Below, one piece after another: positions 1 to 8,640 of a stretch of 64,000 bases of DNA. The position numbers and the translations under genes are program-made. Location of the stretch: assembly GCF_000165795.1 (NCBI RefSeq), contig NZ_CM001022.1:2513812-2577811 (forward strand). Direction: 5' to 3'. Source of the DNA: Aminomonas paucivorans DSM 12260 (lineage in GTDB: Bacteria; Synergistota; Synergistia; Synergistales; Synergistaceae). Position 1 is the first letter of the stretch. Each line of letters begins with the position of its first letter. Under the pieces are notes generated by a model. The model searched no databases, was not told the origin of the DNA, and saw only the letters and a program-made list of their open reading frames with translations.

Positions 1-1216
1 CCGGGTCCTGGAAGGGACCCGGGGCAAGGGCATCCGGGCGGACGCGGCCTCCCGCATGGGAGAGCTGCTGGAGCGGGAACGGCCCCAGGTGGCCATCGGC
101 CTCCTGCCCCCCCGGTTTCTGGTCCCCCTGGCGGAGCAATGCGTGAAGCACCGGGTCCACCTGGTGGCCCCTTCCTACGCCAAGGAGGAGCTTCGGGCCC
201 TGGACGGCCCGGCCCGGGAGGCGGGGGTGACCCTGCTGGCGGAACTGGGCCTGGACCCGGGGATCGACCACCTCTCCGCGGCCCGCACGGTGAGCCGCAT
301 CCACCACATGGGGGGGCGGGTGGACGCCTTCTGGTCCGTCTGCGGTGCCCTCCCCGCCCCGGAGTCCAACGACAACCCCCTGGGCTACAAGCTCTCCTGG
401 GCCCCGGGAAGTCTGGTGGGGGCCAGCCGGCGGGACGCCCGGATCCTGGAGGACGGGGCGGAGCGCCTCCTGCCCGACGGAGAGACCTTCCGCCGGGTGG
501 GGCTGACGGAGATCCGGGGGTTGGGGTGGTTCGAGCACTACGCCAACGCGGACTCCCTGCCCTACGTGAAGCTCTACGACATGCCGGAGGTCCGAAACGT
601 CTACCGGGGCACCCTGCGCTACCCCGGATGGTGCGAGACGGTGTGCGCCCTTCGGGAACTGGGGTTCTTCGACCTGGAGCGGGTCGACTTCCGGGGACGG
701 ACCTTCCCCTCCCTGCTGCGGGAACGGATGGGGATCAGCTCCTCCGCCTGCCTGAAGACGAAGGTCCTGGAACGGATCGGGGCCCGTCCCCACCACGCCG
801 TGGCCCTGCGCCTGGAGTGGCTTGGGGTCTTCGAGGACACCCCCCTGCCCCTGGAGGAGGGGACCATGCAGGACCTGACGGCGGCGCAGTACGAACAACG
901 TCTGCCCTTCCTCCCGGGGGAGCGGGACCTGGTGGCCATGGAGCACCGCTACGAGGCCACCTTCCCCGCCACGGGCAGGCGCTTCCGGTTCACCTCCACC
1001 CTGGTGGACCGGGGGACCGTGGGCTCCCCGGAGGGGACCTCCATCGCCCGCACCACCGGCCTGCCCCCCGCCATGGGGGCCCGGATGCTCCTGGAGGGCC
1101 GGGTGCGCCGCGCCGGTCTGGTGGTGCCCACCACCCCGGACCTGTACGAACCCCTCCTGGAAGAGCTGGAAGGGCACGGCATCCGCTTCCGGGAGCGGGA
1201 GGAGCTGCTGGACTAG
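1..1216 (+). CDS. Saccharopine dehydrogenase family protein, 5' end outside the window
   Basis: The frame is open from the left edge, so the Rossmann NAD(P)-binding N-terminus lies upstream of the window. The visible part holds the saccharopine dehydrogenase C-terminal fold. It includes the stretch ELGLDPGIDHLSA, which is diagnostic of saccharopine reductase/dehydrogenase proteins, and downstream substrate-domain sequence running to an end typical of the family. The family carries out NAD(P)-dependent interconversion of saccharopine with lysine or aminoadipate semialdehyde derivatives. In anaerobic amino-acid fermenters such proteins are often annotated by similarity only, so the true substrate is uncertain. 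An internal ATG at position 56 exists, but coding sequence of the same character continues upstream of it. No operon partner is visible; the next gene converges from the opposite strand. Confidence 0.85.
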   Translation, partial: RVLEGTRGKGIRADAASRMGELLERERPQVAIGLLPPRFLVPLAEQCVKHRVHLVAPSYAKEELRALDGPAREAGVTLLAELGLDPGIDHLSAARTVSRIHHMGGRVDAFWSVCGALPAPESNDNPLGYKLSWAPGSLVGASRRDARILEDGAERLLPDGETFRRVGLTEIRGLGWFEHYANADSLPYVKLYDMPEVRNVYRGTLRYPGWCETVCALRELGFFDLERVDFRGRTFPSLLRERMGISSSACLKTKVLERIGARPHHAVALRLEWLGVFEDTPLPLEEGTMQDLTAAQYEQRLPFLPGERDLVAMEHRYEATFPATGRRFRFTSTLVDRGTVGSPEGTSIARTTGLPPAMGARMLLEGRVRRAGLVVPTTPDLYEPLLEELEGHGIRFREREELLD

Positions 1217-1303
1217 ACGGAATCGGCGTCGGCACAAACGTCGCGGGGGCGGGGGACCTTCTCGGTCTCCCGCCCCCGCATCGTCTCTGTCCCCCGGGGT
1301 TGC

Positions 1304-1693
1304 CTATTCCACCACGGGAGGAGGCAGGCGATACCCCTCTCCGCCCTGCGCCAGCACGGGCAGGGAGAGCATGACCCGATCCTCGAAGGAGAAGGACACG
1401 GACCGCTCCACCGTCTTGGTCACGTTGCCGTTTCCGTCCAGGATCTCCAGCTTCACCTGGGCACGAAGACCCCGGGTCTGGACCACGTCCCGGTCGTCCG
1501 CGGCGAACTCCAGGGGTTCCCCCCCGTCCACGGTGACCCGTACCGACTCCAGGGCAGGAACCTCCGCCCCTCCCACGGCCAGGGCCTTGTTGTCCAGGAA
1601 CACCTGGTGCTCCTTGCCCAGGGCGAAGAGCACCACCCCGAGCCCCACGAGGAGCAGCACCAGAACGGTTCGGATGCCGTTGCGTCGCGTCAT
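1304..1693 (-). CDS. DUF6672-like small membrane-anchored protein, last gene of ABC operon
   Basis: A 129-residue protein with one N-terminal hydrophobic segment (about residues 9-26) after a short Arg-rich start, so a signal anchor with the rest outside the cytoplasm. The remainder is a compact beta-rich region ending in PPPVVE. It begins 16 bases after the second ABC permease on the same strand, so it is almost certainly part of that operon. The size, topology and position next to a DUF3798-associated ABC transporter fit the DUF6672 family, which I name from memory. Its function is unknown. A structural or accessory role in the transporter is inference from position only. Confidence 0.7.
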   Translation of the reverse strand: MTRRNGIRTVLVLLLVGLGVVLFALGKEHQVFLDNKALAVGGAEVPALESVRVTVDGGEPLEFAADDRDVVQTRGLRAQVKLEILDGNGNVTKTVERSVSFSFEDRVMLSLPVLAQGGEGYRLPPPVVE

Positions 1694-1709
1694 GGTCTGT
1701 CCTCCTCCC

Positions 1710-2813
1710 TCACGCCGTGTCCCCGCGCAGGCTGCGCCTCGCCCGCTCCCGGTCCTTCTGCCGCCTCCAGGCGTGCAGGGCCAGGGAGATGGCGATGATG
1801 CCGTAGGAGACGAACACCCGGAAGTACTCGCCCAACTGGGCCTGGCCGATGAGTTCCTTGCCCGCCATGGGGGAGACCACGAACATCAGGTGGAAGAGCA
1901 CCACCCCCACGAAGACGTTGGTGATGGTGGCCCGGGCCACCGTGGCACCTCCGATGAGCAGGGCGGCGATGGCGAACATCCCCGCCTGGTCATGGCTGTT
2001 GTAGGTGTTCATGGTACCGATGTTCTGGAGGAAGATGATCTGCCCGTAGCAGGCCAGCACCGTGGAGATGATGATGGCGATGATGCGGGTGCGCTCCACC
2101 GGGATGCCCGCGGAGTCCGCCACCGCCATGTCCTGCCCCAGGGCCCGCATGTCCTGTCCCAGCTTGGTCTTCTGGAACCACAGGATGAACAGGCAGAAGG
2201 CCCCGATGAGGAGGTACGTGGCCACGGGGACGTTCATGGTGCCGAACTTCAGGGGGATCAGGTCGTCCAGGCAGTGCCGGATCCCCTGGAGGTTCACGGC
2301 GTTGCGGATGCCGTACCCCCGGGAGAGCACCAAGGCGGCACTGCGGATGGGGATGAGGTTGCCCATGGTGTAGAGCACCGCCAGCTGGTAGAGGCCATTG
2401 ATGAAGAATCCCAGGATGTAGCTGGTCACCATCTCCCGGCCCTTGGCCCGGTTCAGCACGGAGCCGCAGATCCAGCCCAGGACGATGGCGATGGGGGTGG
2501 CGATGAGGGCCGCCAGGAGCATCCCCGGGATCCCCGAGACAGCCCAGTCCGTCACCAGGATCAGGCCGATCTGCCCCGCCATGGCCCCCAGGACCATCCC
2601 GAAGTTCAGCCCCATCCCCGCCAGGATGGGGATGATGAGGGAGAGCACCAGGAACGAGTTCCGGGCCACCCGGGTCATCATCTCCTGGACCAGGTACGTT
2701 CCCGAGAAGCCCGAGAGGGGGATGGCCACCGCCGAAAGGGCGATGAAGATGATGGGCACGGCGTAGCTGATCAGCAGACGCTGCACGTGGTCCTTCGTGG
2801 TGAGTTCTTTCAT
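1710..2813 (-). CDS. ABC transporter permease, sugar/nucleoside (BPD_transp_2) type
   Basis: A 367-residue polytopic inner-membrane protein with about nine hydrophobic segments and the BPD_transp_2 pattern seen in ribose/BmpA-type permeases. These include the Gly-rich membrane segment around GMGLNFGMVLGAMAGQIGL and the cytoplasmic loop with AVADSAGIPVERTRI that docks onto the ATPase. Its ATG overlaps the stop of the preceding permease gene in an ATGA arrangement, so the two are translationally coupled and probably form a heterodimeric channel. Together with the upstream ATPase and the DUF3798 binding proteins it makes a complete importer. The substrate is unknown. An organic solute such as a nucleoside, sugar or amino-acid derivative is possible, and no residue seen here decides it. 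Confidence 0.88.
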   Translation of the reverse strand: MKELTTKDHVQRLLISYAVPIIFIALSAVAIPLSGFSGTYLVQEMMTRVARNSFLVLSLIIPILAGMGLNFGMVLGAMAGQIGLILVTDWAVSGIPGMLLAALIATPIAIVLGWICGSVLNRAKGREMVTSYILGFFINGLYQLAVLYTMGNLIPIRSAALVLSRGYGIRNAVNLQGIRHCLDDLIPLKFGTMNVPVATYLLIGAFCLFILWFQKTKLGQDMRALGQDMAVADSAGIPVERTRIIAIIISTVLACYGQIIFLQNIGTMNTYNSHDQAGMFAIAALLIGGATVARATITNVFVGVVLFHLMFVVSPMAGKELIGQAQLGEYFRVFVSYGIIAISLALHAWRRQKDRERARRSLRGDTA

Positions 2814-3856
2814 CGTTTGACCTGCACCTTTCTGGTCAAGGCGTAGAGGATCATGCCGTTGCTGACGATGATCCGGATGACCTCGGACATGTCGGTCTGG
2901 ATGAGGCTATTGATGACCGACGGCGTCATGGTGAGGATCCCCTGGAAGAGGAAGGTCCCCACGACGACGTTGAGCATGGACGCCTTGTTCACCGAGGCTC
3001 CTCCCAGCAGGATGGCCGCCACCGCGGGGAAGGCCATGTAGAAGGGCCCCATGTAGAGCTGGATGAACCCGAAGCTCTGCTGGTACACCAGGATACCCAC
3101 CGCTCCCAGCACCGTGGACAGCACCACCGACACGATGCGCATCCGGTCCACGTTGATCCCCGAGGCCCGGGCGAACTCCGGGTTGGAGCCCACGGCGGTC
3201 ATGGCGGTTCCGGTCTTGGTGTGCAGGAAGCCCCACATGAGGAAGCACATGAGGGCGAAGAAGAGGAACATCCCCGTGGGGAAGTAGAAGAACTTCCCGA
3301 TCTGCACGTGCAGGAAATCGCTCAGGATGTGGAGCCAGAAACCCTCCACGCTGATGGTGGTCCGAAGCCCCGCGCCCCCGTAGCCCCAGATCATGGTGGG
3401 GCTCTTGTAGGGCAGCAGCAGCCAGGCCATGCACATGACCGCCACGGAGGAGAACCCCACGTAGGTGGCGATCATCATCTCGTCGCCCTTGACCCGGTTC
3501 AGGAGCAGGCCGTAGCCGTAGCCCAGGAGCACCGCCAGGGGGACGGAGATGAGCAGGGCGACGAAGAAGCCCATCATCCCGAGGGCGTTCATCTCGATGC
3601 TGGTCACCGCCCCCACCAGCCCGGCGATGATCCCCAGGGGCAGGCCGAAGTTGAGGCCGCAGCCCGACTGGACCATGGGCACCAGGGCCAGCACCATGAC
3701 CCCGTTCATGCCAACCCGGACCAGGGTGTCGCTCAGGGACGTGTCGATGCGCACCCCCACGAAGGGGGCGGCGACGAACAGGGACACCAGAAAGAGGCCG
3801 ATGATGATGCGGGGCCACCCGGCGGCCTCGATGAAGGATTGGATTCGACTATTCAC
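2810..3856 (-). CDS. ABC transporter permease, sugar/nucleoside (BPD_transp_2) type
   Basis: A 348-residue permease, the paired subunit of the adjacent 367-residue permease. It has about nine to ten hydrophobic segments, the family segment SGCGLNFGLPLGIIAGLVGA, and the ATPase-docking loop containing GSNPEFARASGINVDRMRI. The ATG lies inside the 3' end of the ATPase gene with an 8-base overlap, and its stop overlaps the start of the next permease by four bases, so ATPase, permease and permease are tightly coupled. The two permeases are only distantly similar to each other, as expected for a heterodimer. It acts in the cytoplasmic membrane. Substrate undetermined. Confidence 0.88.
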   Translation of the reverse strand: MNSRIQSFIEAAGWPRIIIGLFLVSLFVAAPFVGVRIDTSLSDTLVRVGMNGVMVLALVPMVQSGCGLNFGLPLGIIAGLVGAVTSIEMNALGMMGFFVALLISVPLAVLLGYGYGLLLNRVKGDEMMIATYVGFSSVAVMCMAWLLLPYKSPTMIWGYGGAGLRTTISVEGFWLHILSDFLHVQIGKFFYFPTGMFLFFALMCFLMWGFLHTKTGTAMTAVGSNPEFARASGINVDRMRIVSVVLSTVLGAVGILVYQQSFGFIQLYMGPFYMAFPAVAAILLGGASVNKASMLNVVVGTFLFQGILTMTPSVINSLIQTDMSEVIRIIVSNGMILYALTRKVQVKR

Positions 3857-5474
3857 AGGCTTTCACCCTCTCCGCGTCGACGTCCACCTGGCCCATCATG
3901 AGGAGGCCGAACTCCTCCGCCGGAGCGGTGGCGGGAAGCGTGCCGGAGATGCGCCCCTCGTCCACGATGGCGATGCGGTCACAGATGGCCCGCAGCTCCT
4001 CCAGTTCCGAGGAGGTCATGACGATGGTGGTGCCGTACTCCTCGTTGTAGCGCCGCAGGGTGTCCAGCACCAGCTTCTTGGCGCCCACGTCGATGCCCCG
4101 GGTGGGCTCGGAGACGAAGAGCACCTCCGGCCGCACCGCGAAGGCCTTGGCGAGGCACACCTTCTGCTGGTTCCCCCCGGAAAGCTCGATGGCCCGCTGC
4201 TGGGGTCCGGTACAGCGGATCTCCAGGGCCTGGATGTACTCCTTGGCGCAGGCCTCGATGGCCGAATCGTCCCGCCACTTCACCAGGCCTCCGGCGAGCT
4301 TCTTGATGAACTTCTCCTGGATCTGCATGGCCGTGAAGACGATGTTCCAGTCGATGCCCTCCTCCAGCAGGAGGCCCACCCCCCGCCGATCCTCGGAGAC
4401 GAAGGCCATGCCCATCTCCAGGGACTTCTGCGGGGCGTTGAGGACCACCTTCTGGCCCCTCAGGGCCGCGTGTCCCCCCGCGGGGTACAGGCCCATGATG
4501 CCGTTGGCGATGCCCAGCTTCCCCTGTCCCGCCAGGCCGCCGAAGCCGAAGATCTCCCCTTTGCGCACCTGGAAGGACACGTCCCGCACCGTCTCCCCGG
4601 GCATGTCCACCCACAGGTTCTCCACTTCCAGGACGGGTTCGCCGAAGGACCGGGAGGCCACCTCGTGGGCCGCCCCCTCCTCCATCTTCCGACCCACCAT
4701 CCAGTTGGCAATCTGGCGGACGTTGGTCTCGCAGGTCCGGGCCTCTTGGATCACGTGGCCGTCCCGGAGCACCACGATCTTGTCGCACAGGTCGATGATC
4801 TCCTGGAGACGGTGGGAGATGAAGATGATGGCAATGCCCTGGGAGGCCAGCTTGCGGAGGGCGGCGATGAGGATCTGGGCCTCCGACTCGGTGAGCACCG
4901 CCGTGGGCTCGTCCAGCACCAGCAGGCGGGTCTTGGTGCGGTCGATCTCCCGGGCGATCTCCGTGAACTGCTTGTGCCCCACGGGCATCTCCGTGCAGAG
5001 GGTGTCCGAATCGATCTCCACCCCCAGGGTGGAGATGGCCTTTTCCGCCCGAGCCTTCATCACCGGGCGGTCCAGGGTCTTCAGGCGCTGGTCGAAGACC
5101 TCCACCAGCAGGTTGTACTTGGTGGACTCCCGGTTCAGCAGGATGTTCTCCGCCGCGGAGAAGCCCGGGATCAGGGAGAACTCCTGGTGCACCATGCCGA
5201 TTCCCGCGTCCAGGGCGTCGAAGGGGGAGGCGAAGTGCACCTCTTCCCCCTCCAGGAGGATCTTTCCCTCAAACCCCCCGGTCTGCTGGATCACCGGCAT
5301 GCCGAAGAGGATGTTCATGAGGGTGGACTTGCCCGCCCCGTTCTCCCCCACGAACCCCATGACCTCCCCGGCGTTCAGGGAAAAGGACACGTCCGAGAGG
5401 ACCCGATTGCCGAAGTACTCCTTGCCCACGTGTTCGATGCGAAGCAGTGGCTCTTGAACTCCCAAACTCTTCAC
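3849..5474 (-). CDS. ABC transporter ATP-binding protein, duplicated sugar-type ATPase
   Basis: A protein of about 541 residues with two ABC ATPase domains in tandem, as in MglA/RbsA-type importers. Domain one has Walker A GENGAGKST near residue 43 and Walker B LLVLDEPTAVL. Domain two has a degenerate Walker A (GLAGQGKLG) but a good signature (LSGGNQQK) and Walker B-like region ending in EPTRGID, a pattern normal for this subfamily. The start is uncertain. A GTG seven codons upstream at 5495 is possible but has no clear ribosome site, whereas the GTG at 5474 sits about nine bases after GGGAAGG; a TTG a little further in also has a GAGGTG before it. The gene lies downstream of a strong terminator that ends the binding-protein gene, so the membrane complex may be transcribed separately. 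Confidence 0.9.
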   Translation of the reverse strand: MKSLGVQEPLLRIEHVGKEYFGNRVLSDVSFSLNAGEVMGFVGENGAGKSTLMNILFGMPVIQQTGGFEGKILLEGEEVHFASPFDALDAGIGMVHQEFSLIPGFSAAENILLNRESTKYNLLVEVFDQRLKTLDRPVMKARAEKAISTLGVEIDSDTLCTEMPVGHKQFTEIAREIDRTKTRLLVLDEPTAVLTESEAQILIAALRKLASQGIAIIFISHRLQEIIDLCDKIVVLRDGHVIQEARTCETNVRQIANWMVGRKMEEGAAHEVASRSFGEPVLEVENLWVDMPGETVRDVSFQVRKGEIFGFGGLAGQGKLGIANGIMGLYPAGGHAALRGQKVVLNAPQKSLEMGMAFVSEDRRGVGLLLEEGIDWNIVFTAMQIQEKFIKKLAGGLVKWRDDSAIEACAKEYIQALEIRCTGPQQRAIELSGGNQQKVCLAKAFAVRPEVLFVSEPTRGIDVGAKKLVLDTLRRYNEEYGTTIVMTSSELEELRAICDRIAIVDEGRISGTLPATAPAEEFGLLMMGQVDVDAERVKACE

Positions 5475-5727
5475 CTCACTGGACCTTCCCTTCACGAAAC
5501 GTACATTCCGCTACTTCGAGAGGGGAAAGGCATTGGATTCTTGGGGGAGGAATCCCGGAATCTAGTCATTTTACGGCACCCGACCCCCATCGGGCACCGG
5601 ATTTTCTCAAGAAAAAACGACCCTTCCCCGGGGCGAAAAAACGAAACTTCCGGTCTCCTGGGGAAGAACCCTCGGACCCCATGAACGGGGGGATCAAGCC
5701 TTCGCCTTCCGATGCCGGAGAAACCGC

Positions 5728-5758
5728 AAAAAAAAGGGAGGGGGAGAATCCCCCTCCC
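5728..5758 (-). terminator. Intrinsic terminator of DUF3798 gene
   Basis: Read on the minus strand, a GGGAGGGGG / CCCCCTCCC hairpin is followed by eight T residues, 14 bases past the stop of the binding-protein gene. This is a strong Rho-independent terminator. It separates the binding protein from the ABC ATPase/permease genes downstream. Confidence 0.88.
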
Positions 5759-5771
5759 CTCCACCGCAAAC

Positions 5772-6965
5772 CTACTTCACCTTGAAGTACTTCTCGGGCA
5801 CCTTCACCTTGGTCATGCCCAGGTAGCCCTTGCCGAACACGTAGGTGTCCTGGTAGACGAGGACGTGGTTCTTCTTCTTCACGCCCGTGCCCATGTCCGT
5901 GTAGTAGCTCCCGTTCCACGCCGCGCCGGGGGTGAACTTGGCGTAGCAGTCCATGAGGACCTTGAAGTCTCCCAGCTTGGCCTTCTTCTCGGTGATGCGC
6001 TTGCCGAACTCCGCCAGGGCCGCGGAGGTGGCGTAGCCGTAGCTGTAGGCCCAGGTGCCCATGCGGTCCTTGCCCCCCGCCTTGACCACCGCGCCCTCCA
6101 CCTTCTTCAGGATGGCGGGCCAGTTGCCCTTCTCCTTAGAGAGGTCGATGCCCAGTGCGCCGGGGTAGCCCATGAGGGGAGAGGGCAGGTCCGCCTCCAC
6201 GAAGTAGCCTCCAAGGGTGGCCACCTGCTTCAGCAGGGGCTCCGTCTGGGCGTCGTTGGTGCAGAAGAACGCCGCCCTCTTGCCGTACTTCTGGAGCCAC
6301 GCGGGGACCTTCTCCAGGATGAACTGCTGCGCCCCCGCCACGCCCACGTCGCTGGTGGGGTCCGGGGCGGTTTCAAAGGCGAACTTCAGGCCCAGGTCCT
6401 TGCAGGCCACCTCCATGATGTTCCGCCGCCGGGAGAGAAGCTCGTAGCTCATGTGCCGGGGGAAGGAGATGTGCACGAAGGCGTTGGCGCCCATCTTCTT
6501 GGCCGCCGCGATGATCAGGTAACCCCGGGCGATGTTGTCCGCGTTGATGGCCAGGTCCGCGGCGGACTCGATGACTCCGGGATCCTCGTGGGGCTCGCCG
6601 GCGAAGCAGAGGATGTCCTTGCGCTTCTCCTTGACCCGCCGGAAGGCCTCGGTGGTCCCCGGGATGGCCTGGTTCACCACGATGACCTTCATGAGGGGAT
6701 CGTCCGCCAGACCCACGATCTGGGAAATGGTGGTCTCCATCTCGGACATGAAGTTGTCCGGATAGGTGAGGTGCTTGATCATGCCGCCCTTGGCCACGTC
6801 GCCGTACTCCTTGATGAGCCGCTCCGCGCCCCGGAGGTCGTCCTCCGACTGGGACACCGTCCCCGTGACCACCCCGATGTGGAACTTCGCCGCCGCAAAG
6901 GCGGGGCACGCCAGAAGGACCGCCACCGCAACGCACACCAGACCCAGAACCAATCTCCTTCGCAT
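5772..6965 (-). CDS. DUF3798 family periplasmic solute-binding protein
   Basis: A 397-residue exported protein. A short Arg-rich N-terminus, a hydrophobic core and an A-x-A style cleavage site (CPAFAAAKF) indicate a Sec signal peptide; no lipobox is evident, so it is probably soluble in the periplasm. The mature protein begins KFHIGVVTGTVSQSEDD and runs in the DUF3798 family to YLGMTKVKVPEKYFKVK. The gene is immediately upstream of an ABC importer that otherwise lacks a binding protein, so it is probably the ligand receptor of that system. It is one of four paralogues in the window (also ending at 7249, 48494 and 49758). Its central part is nearly identical to the copy at 48562, suggesting recent duplication or gene conversion. 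Confidence 0.88.
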   Translation of the reverse strand: MRRRLVLGLVCVAVAVLLACPAFAAAKFHIGVVTGTVSQSEDDLRGAERLIKEYGDVAKGGMIKHLTYPDNFMSEMETTISQIVGLADDPLMKVIVVNQAIPGTTEAFRRVKEKRKDILCFAGEPHEDPGVIESAADLAINADNIARGYLIIAAAKKMGANAFVHISFPRHMSYELLSRRRNIMEVACKDLGLKFAFETAPDPTSDVGVAGAQQFILEKVPAWLQKYGKRAAFFCTNDAQTEPLLKQVATLGGYFVEADLPSPLMGYPGALGIDLSKEKGNWPAILKKVEGAVVKAGGKDRMGTWAYSYGYATSAALAEFGKRITEKKAKLGDFKVLMDCYAKFTPGAAWNGSYYTDMGTGVKKKNHVLVYQDTYVFGKGYLGMTKVKVPEKYFKVK

Positions 6966-7016
6966 GAACCGACCAACCTCCCTCTTTCAAGTCAGATTCT
7001 GCCCGAAAGCCCTTAC

Positions 7017-7045
7017 AGCTTAGAACCTGGGTAATGCAGCGTCAA
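7017..7045 (-). promoter_or_regulatory. Sigma70-type promoter for DUF3798 gene
   Basis: On the minus strand there is TTGACG, a 17-base spacer and TAAGCT, followed by about 50 bases to the ATG at 6965, with GGGAGG in the leader. The -35 and spacing are good and the -10 is moderate. Confidence 0.6.
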
Positions 7046-7185
7046 CGGAAGGGGGAGGGATGCCCCCTCCGCCCCGTAATAAAAATGATAAAAACAGAAA
7101 GCACGGGATTTCCTGCAAGGGGCCATCGTTCCGTTACATTTGACCTGCAAAAAACGCAAAACCGACGCCCATCCGCAGGGGAACC

Positions 7186-7226
7186 CCTAAAAACGAGGGC
7201 CCGGCGGGAACCCGCCGGGCCCTCGT
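7186..7226 (-). terminator. Intrinsic terminator of second DUF3798 gene
   Basis: A near-perfect 15-16 bp GC-rich stem (ACGAGGGCCCGGCGGG and its complement) lies just past the stop at 7249, with a T-run on the minus strand. It isolates this gene from the next binding-protein gene. Confidence 0.85.
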
Positions 7227-7248
7227 TGTTGTCGTAATGGCGCGATTC

Positions 7249-8445
7249 TTACTTTTTGATCTTAAAGAACTTCTCCGGAACCTTCACGTCCGTGGCCTTC
7301 ATGTAGCCCCGACCGAAGACGTAGGTGTCCTGGTACACCAGCACGAAGTTCTTCATCTTCACCCCGGTGTTGCTGTCGGTGTAGAACGCCCCGTTCCACT
7401 GGGCTCCGGGGGTGTACTTGGCGTAGCAGCTCCACAGGTCCTTGAGGTTCCCCAGCTTGGCCTTCTTTTCCGTGATGCGCTTGCCGTACTCCGTGAGGGC
7501 GCACACGGTGCTCCAGCCGTAGCTGTAGGCCCAGGTACCCATGTTGCCCTTGCCGCCCGCCTTGATGACCGCGCCCTCCACCTTCTTCAGGATGGCGGGC
7601 CAGTTGCCCTTCTCCTTGGAGAGGTCGATGCCGAAGGCCCCGGGGTAGCCCATGAGGGGAGAGGGAAGGTCGGGCTCCACGAAGAGGGCCCCCTGAGCGG
7701 CCACCTGCTTCAGCAGGGGCTCCGTCTGGGCGTCGTTGGTGCAGAAGAACGCCGTGGCCTTGCCGTACTTCTGGACCCACGCGGGGACCTTCTCCAGGAT
7801 GAACTGCTGGGCTCCCGCCACGCCCACGTCGCTGGTGGGGTCGGGGGCGGTCTCGAAGGCGAACTTCAGGCCCAGGTCCTTGCACGCCGCCTCCATGATG
7901 GACCGGCGCCGGGAGAGGAGCTCATAGCTCATGTGCCGGGGGAAGGAGATGTGCACGAAGGTCTTGGCCCCCAGCTTCTTGGCGGTGTGGATGATGAGGT
8001 AGCCCCGGGCGATGTTGTCCACCCCGATGGCGAAGTCCGCCGCGGTGGTGATGACCCCCGGGTCCTCCTGGGGCTCCCCGGCGAAGCAGAGGATGTCCTT
8101 GCGCTTCTCCTTGATGCGCCGGAAGGCCTCGGTGGTGCCGGGGATGGCGTCGTCCACCACCACGACCTTCATGAGGGGATCGTCGGCGAAGCTGACGATC
8201 TGGGAAATGGTGGTCTCCATCTCGGACATGAAGTTGTCCGGCATGGTGACGTGCTTGATCATGCCGCCCTTGGCCACGTCCCCGTATTCCTTCAGCATCC
8301 GCTCCGCACCCCGCAGGGTGTCCTCCGCCTGCGACACCGTCAGCGTGGCGATCCCGATGTGGAACTTGGGGGCAGCCAGAGCGACGGTGCAGCTGGTCAC
8401 CAGGGCAGTGACCAGTAGACCCAGTACGACGAACGCTTTTCTCAA
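7249..8445 (-). CDS. DUF3798 family periplasmic solute-binding protein
   Basis: A 398-residue exported protein, paralogous to its downstream neighbour: signal peptide followed by PKFHIGIATLTVSQAEDTL and the same conserved core (PDNFMSEMETTISQIV, FPRHMSYELLSRRR, DPTSDVGVAGAQQF). The frame stays open to an ATG at 8532, but that lies upstream of a strong promoter (8491-8519). The likely start is therefore the TTG at 8445, which gives a normal signal peptide (RKAFVVLGLLVTALV) and is preceded by a G-rich stretch. A Cys occurs within the signal region (VTSCTVALAA) but does not sit in a clear lipobox. It has its own promoter and terminator, so it is transcribed as a single gene. Ligand unknown; probably an alternative receptor for the ABC transporter downstream. 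Confidence 0.87.
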   Translation of the reverse strand: MRKAFVVLGLLVTALVTSCTVALAAPKFHIGIATLTVSQAEDTLRGAERMLKEYGDVAKGGMIKHVTMPDNFMSEMETTISQIVSFADDPLMKVVVVDDAIPGTTEAFRRIKEKRKDILCFAGEPQEDPGVITTAADFAIGVDNIARGYLIIHTAKKLGAKTFVHISFPRHMSYELLSRRRSIMEAACKDLGLKFAFETAPDPTSDVGVAGAQQFILEKVPAWVQKYGKATAFFCTNDAQTEPLLKQVAAQGALFVEPDLPSPLMGYPGAFGIDLSKEKGNWPAILKKVEGAVIKAGGKGNMGTWAYSYGWSTVCALTEYGKRITEKKAKLGNLKDLWSCYAKYTPGAQWNGAFYTDSNTGVKMKNFVLVYQDTYVFGRGYMKATDVKVPEKFFKIKK

Positions 8446-8490
8446 AAGAAAAACCCCCCCGAAACGAAAATTTAGGAAACCTGTGCCTGG

Positions 8491-8519
8491 AGAATAAGGA
8501 GCCAGGATATGTTTGTCAA
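8491..8519 (-). promoter_or_regulatory. Strong sigma70 promoter for second DUF3798 gene
   Basis: Minus-strand TTGACA, a 17-base spacer, then TATTCT. The start of transcription would fall near 8484, about 40 bases before the TTG codon at 8445. This argues against translation from the further-upstream ATG. Confidence 0.8.
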
Positions 8520-8555
8520 GCACTAGATGCATCAGTGATATTTTGCATCCTACCC

Positions 8556-8622
8556 TTGATCCCTCCGTAGCACCTCCGGAGGGATCAAGAAAAGGGGAGG
8601 CCCCCCGACGGGGGAGCCTCCC
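8556..8622 (-). terminator. Two hairpins ending the chemoreceptor gene
   Basis: Read on the minus strand after the stop at 8641, a GGGAGGC / GCCTCCC-type stem (8594-8622) is followed by TTTTCTT. It is followed by a second perfect 12-bp stem (TTGATCCCTCCG at 8556-8567 with its complement at 8577-8588). The first has the form of an intrinsic terminator; the second may add stability or serve readthrough in the other direction. Confidence 0.75.
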
Positions 8623-8640
8623 TGAAGCGTCCAGTCTCGA

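Noticed and set aside
1371-5684. Long plus-strand open frames opposite the ABC operon (for example 1371-2846 and 3549-5684)
   Set aside because: Mirror images of the real minus-strand genes produced by high GC; they are rich in His, Gly, Asp and Pro, lack family similarity, and the opposite strand has clear ABC motifs.
8446-8532. N-terminal 29-residue extension of the DUF3798 gene starting at 8532
   Set aside because: It would begin upstream of the promoter (TTGACA-17-TATTCT) and would put non-signal sequence in front of the signal peptide.
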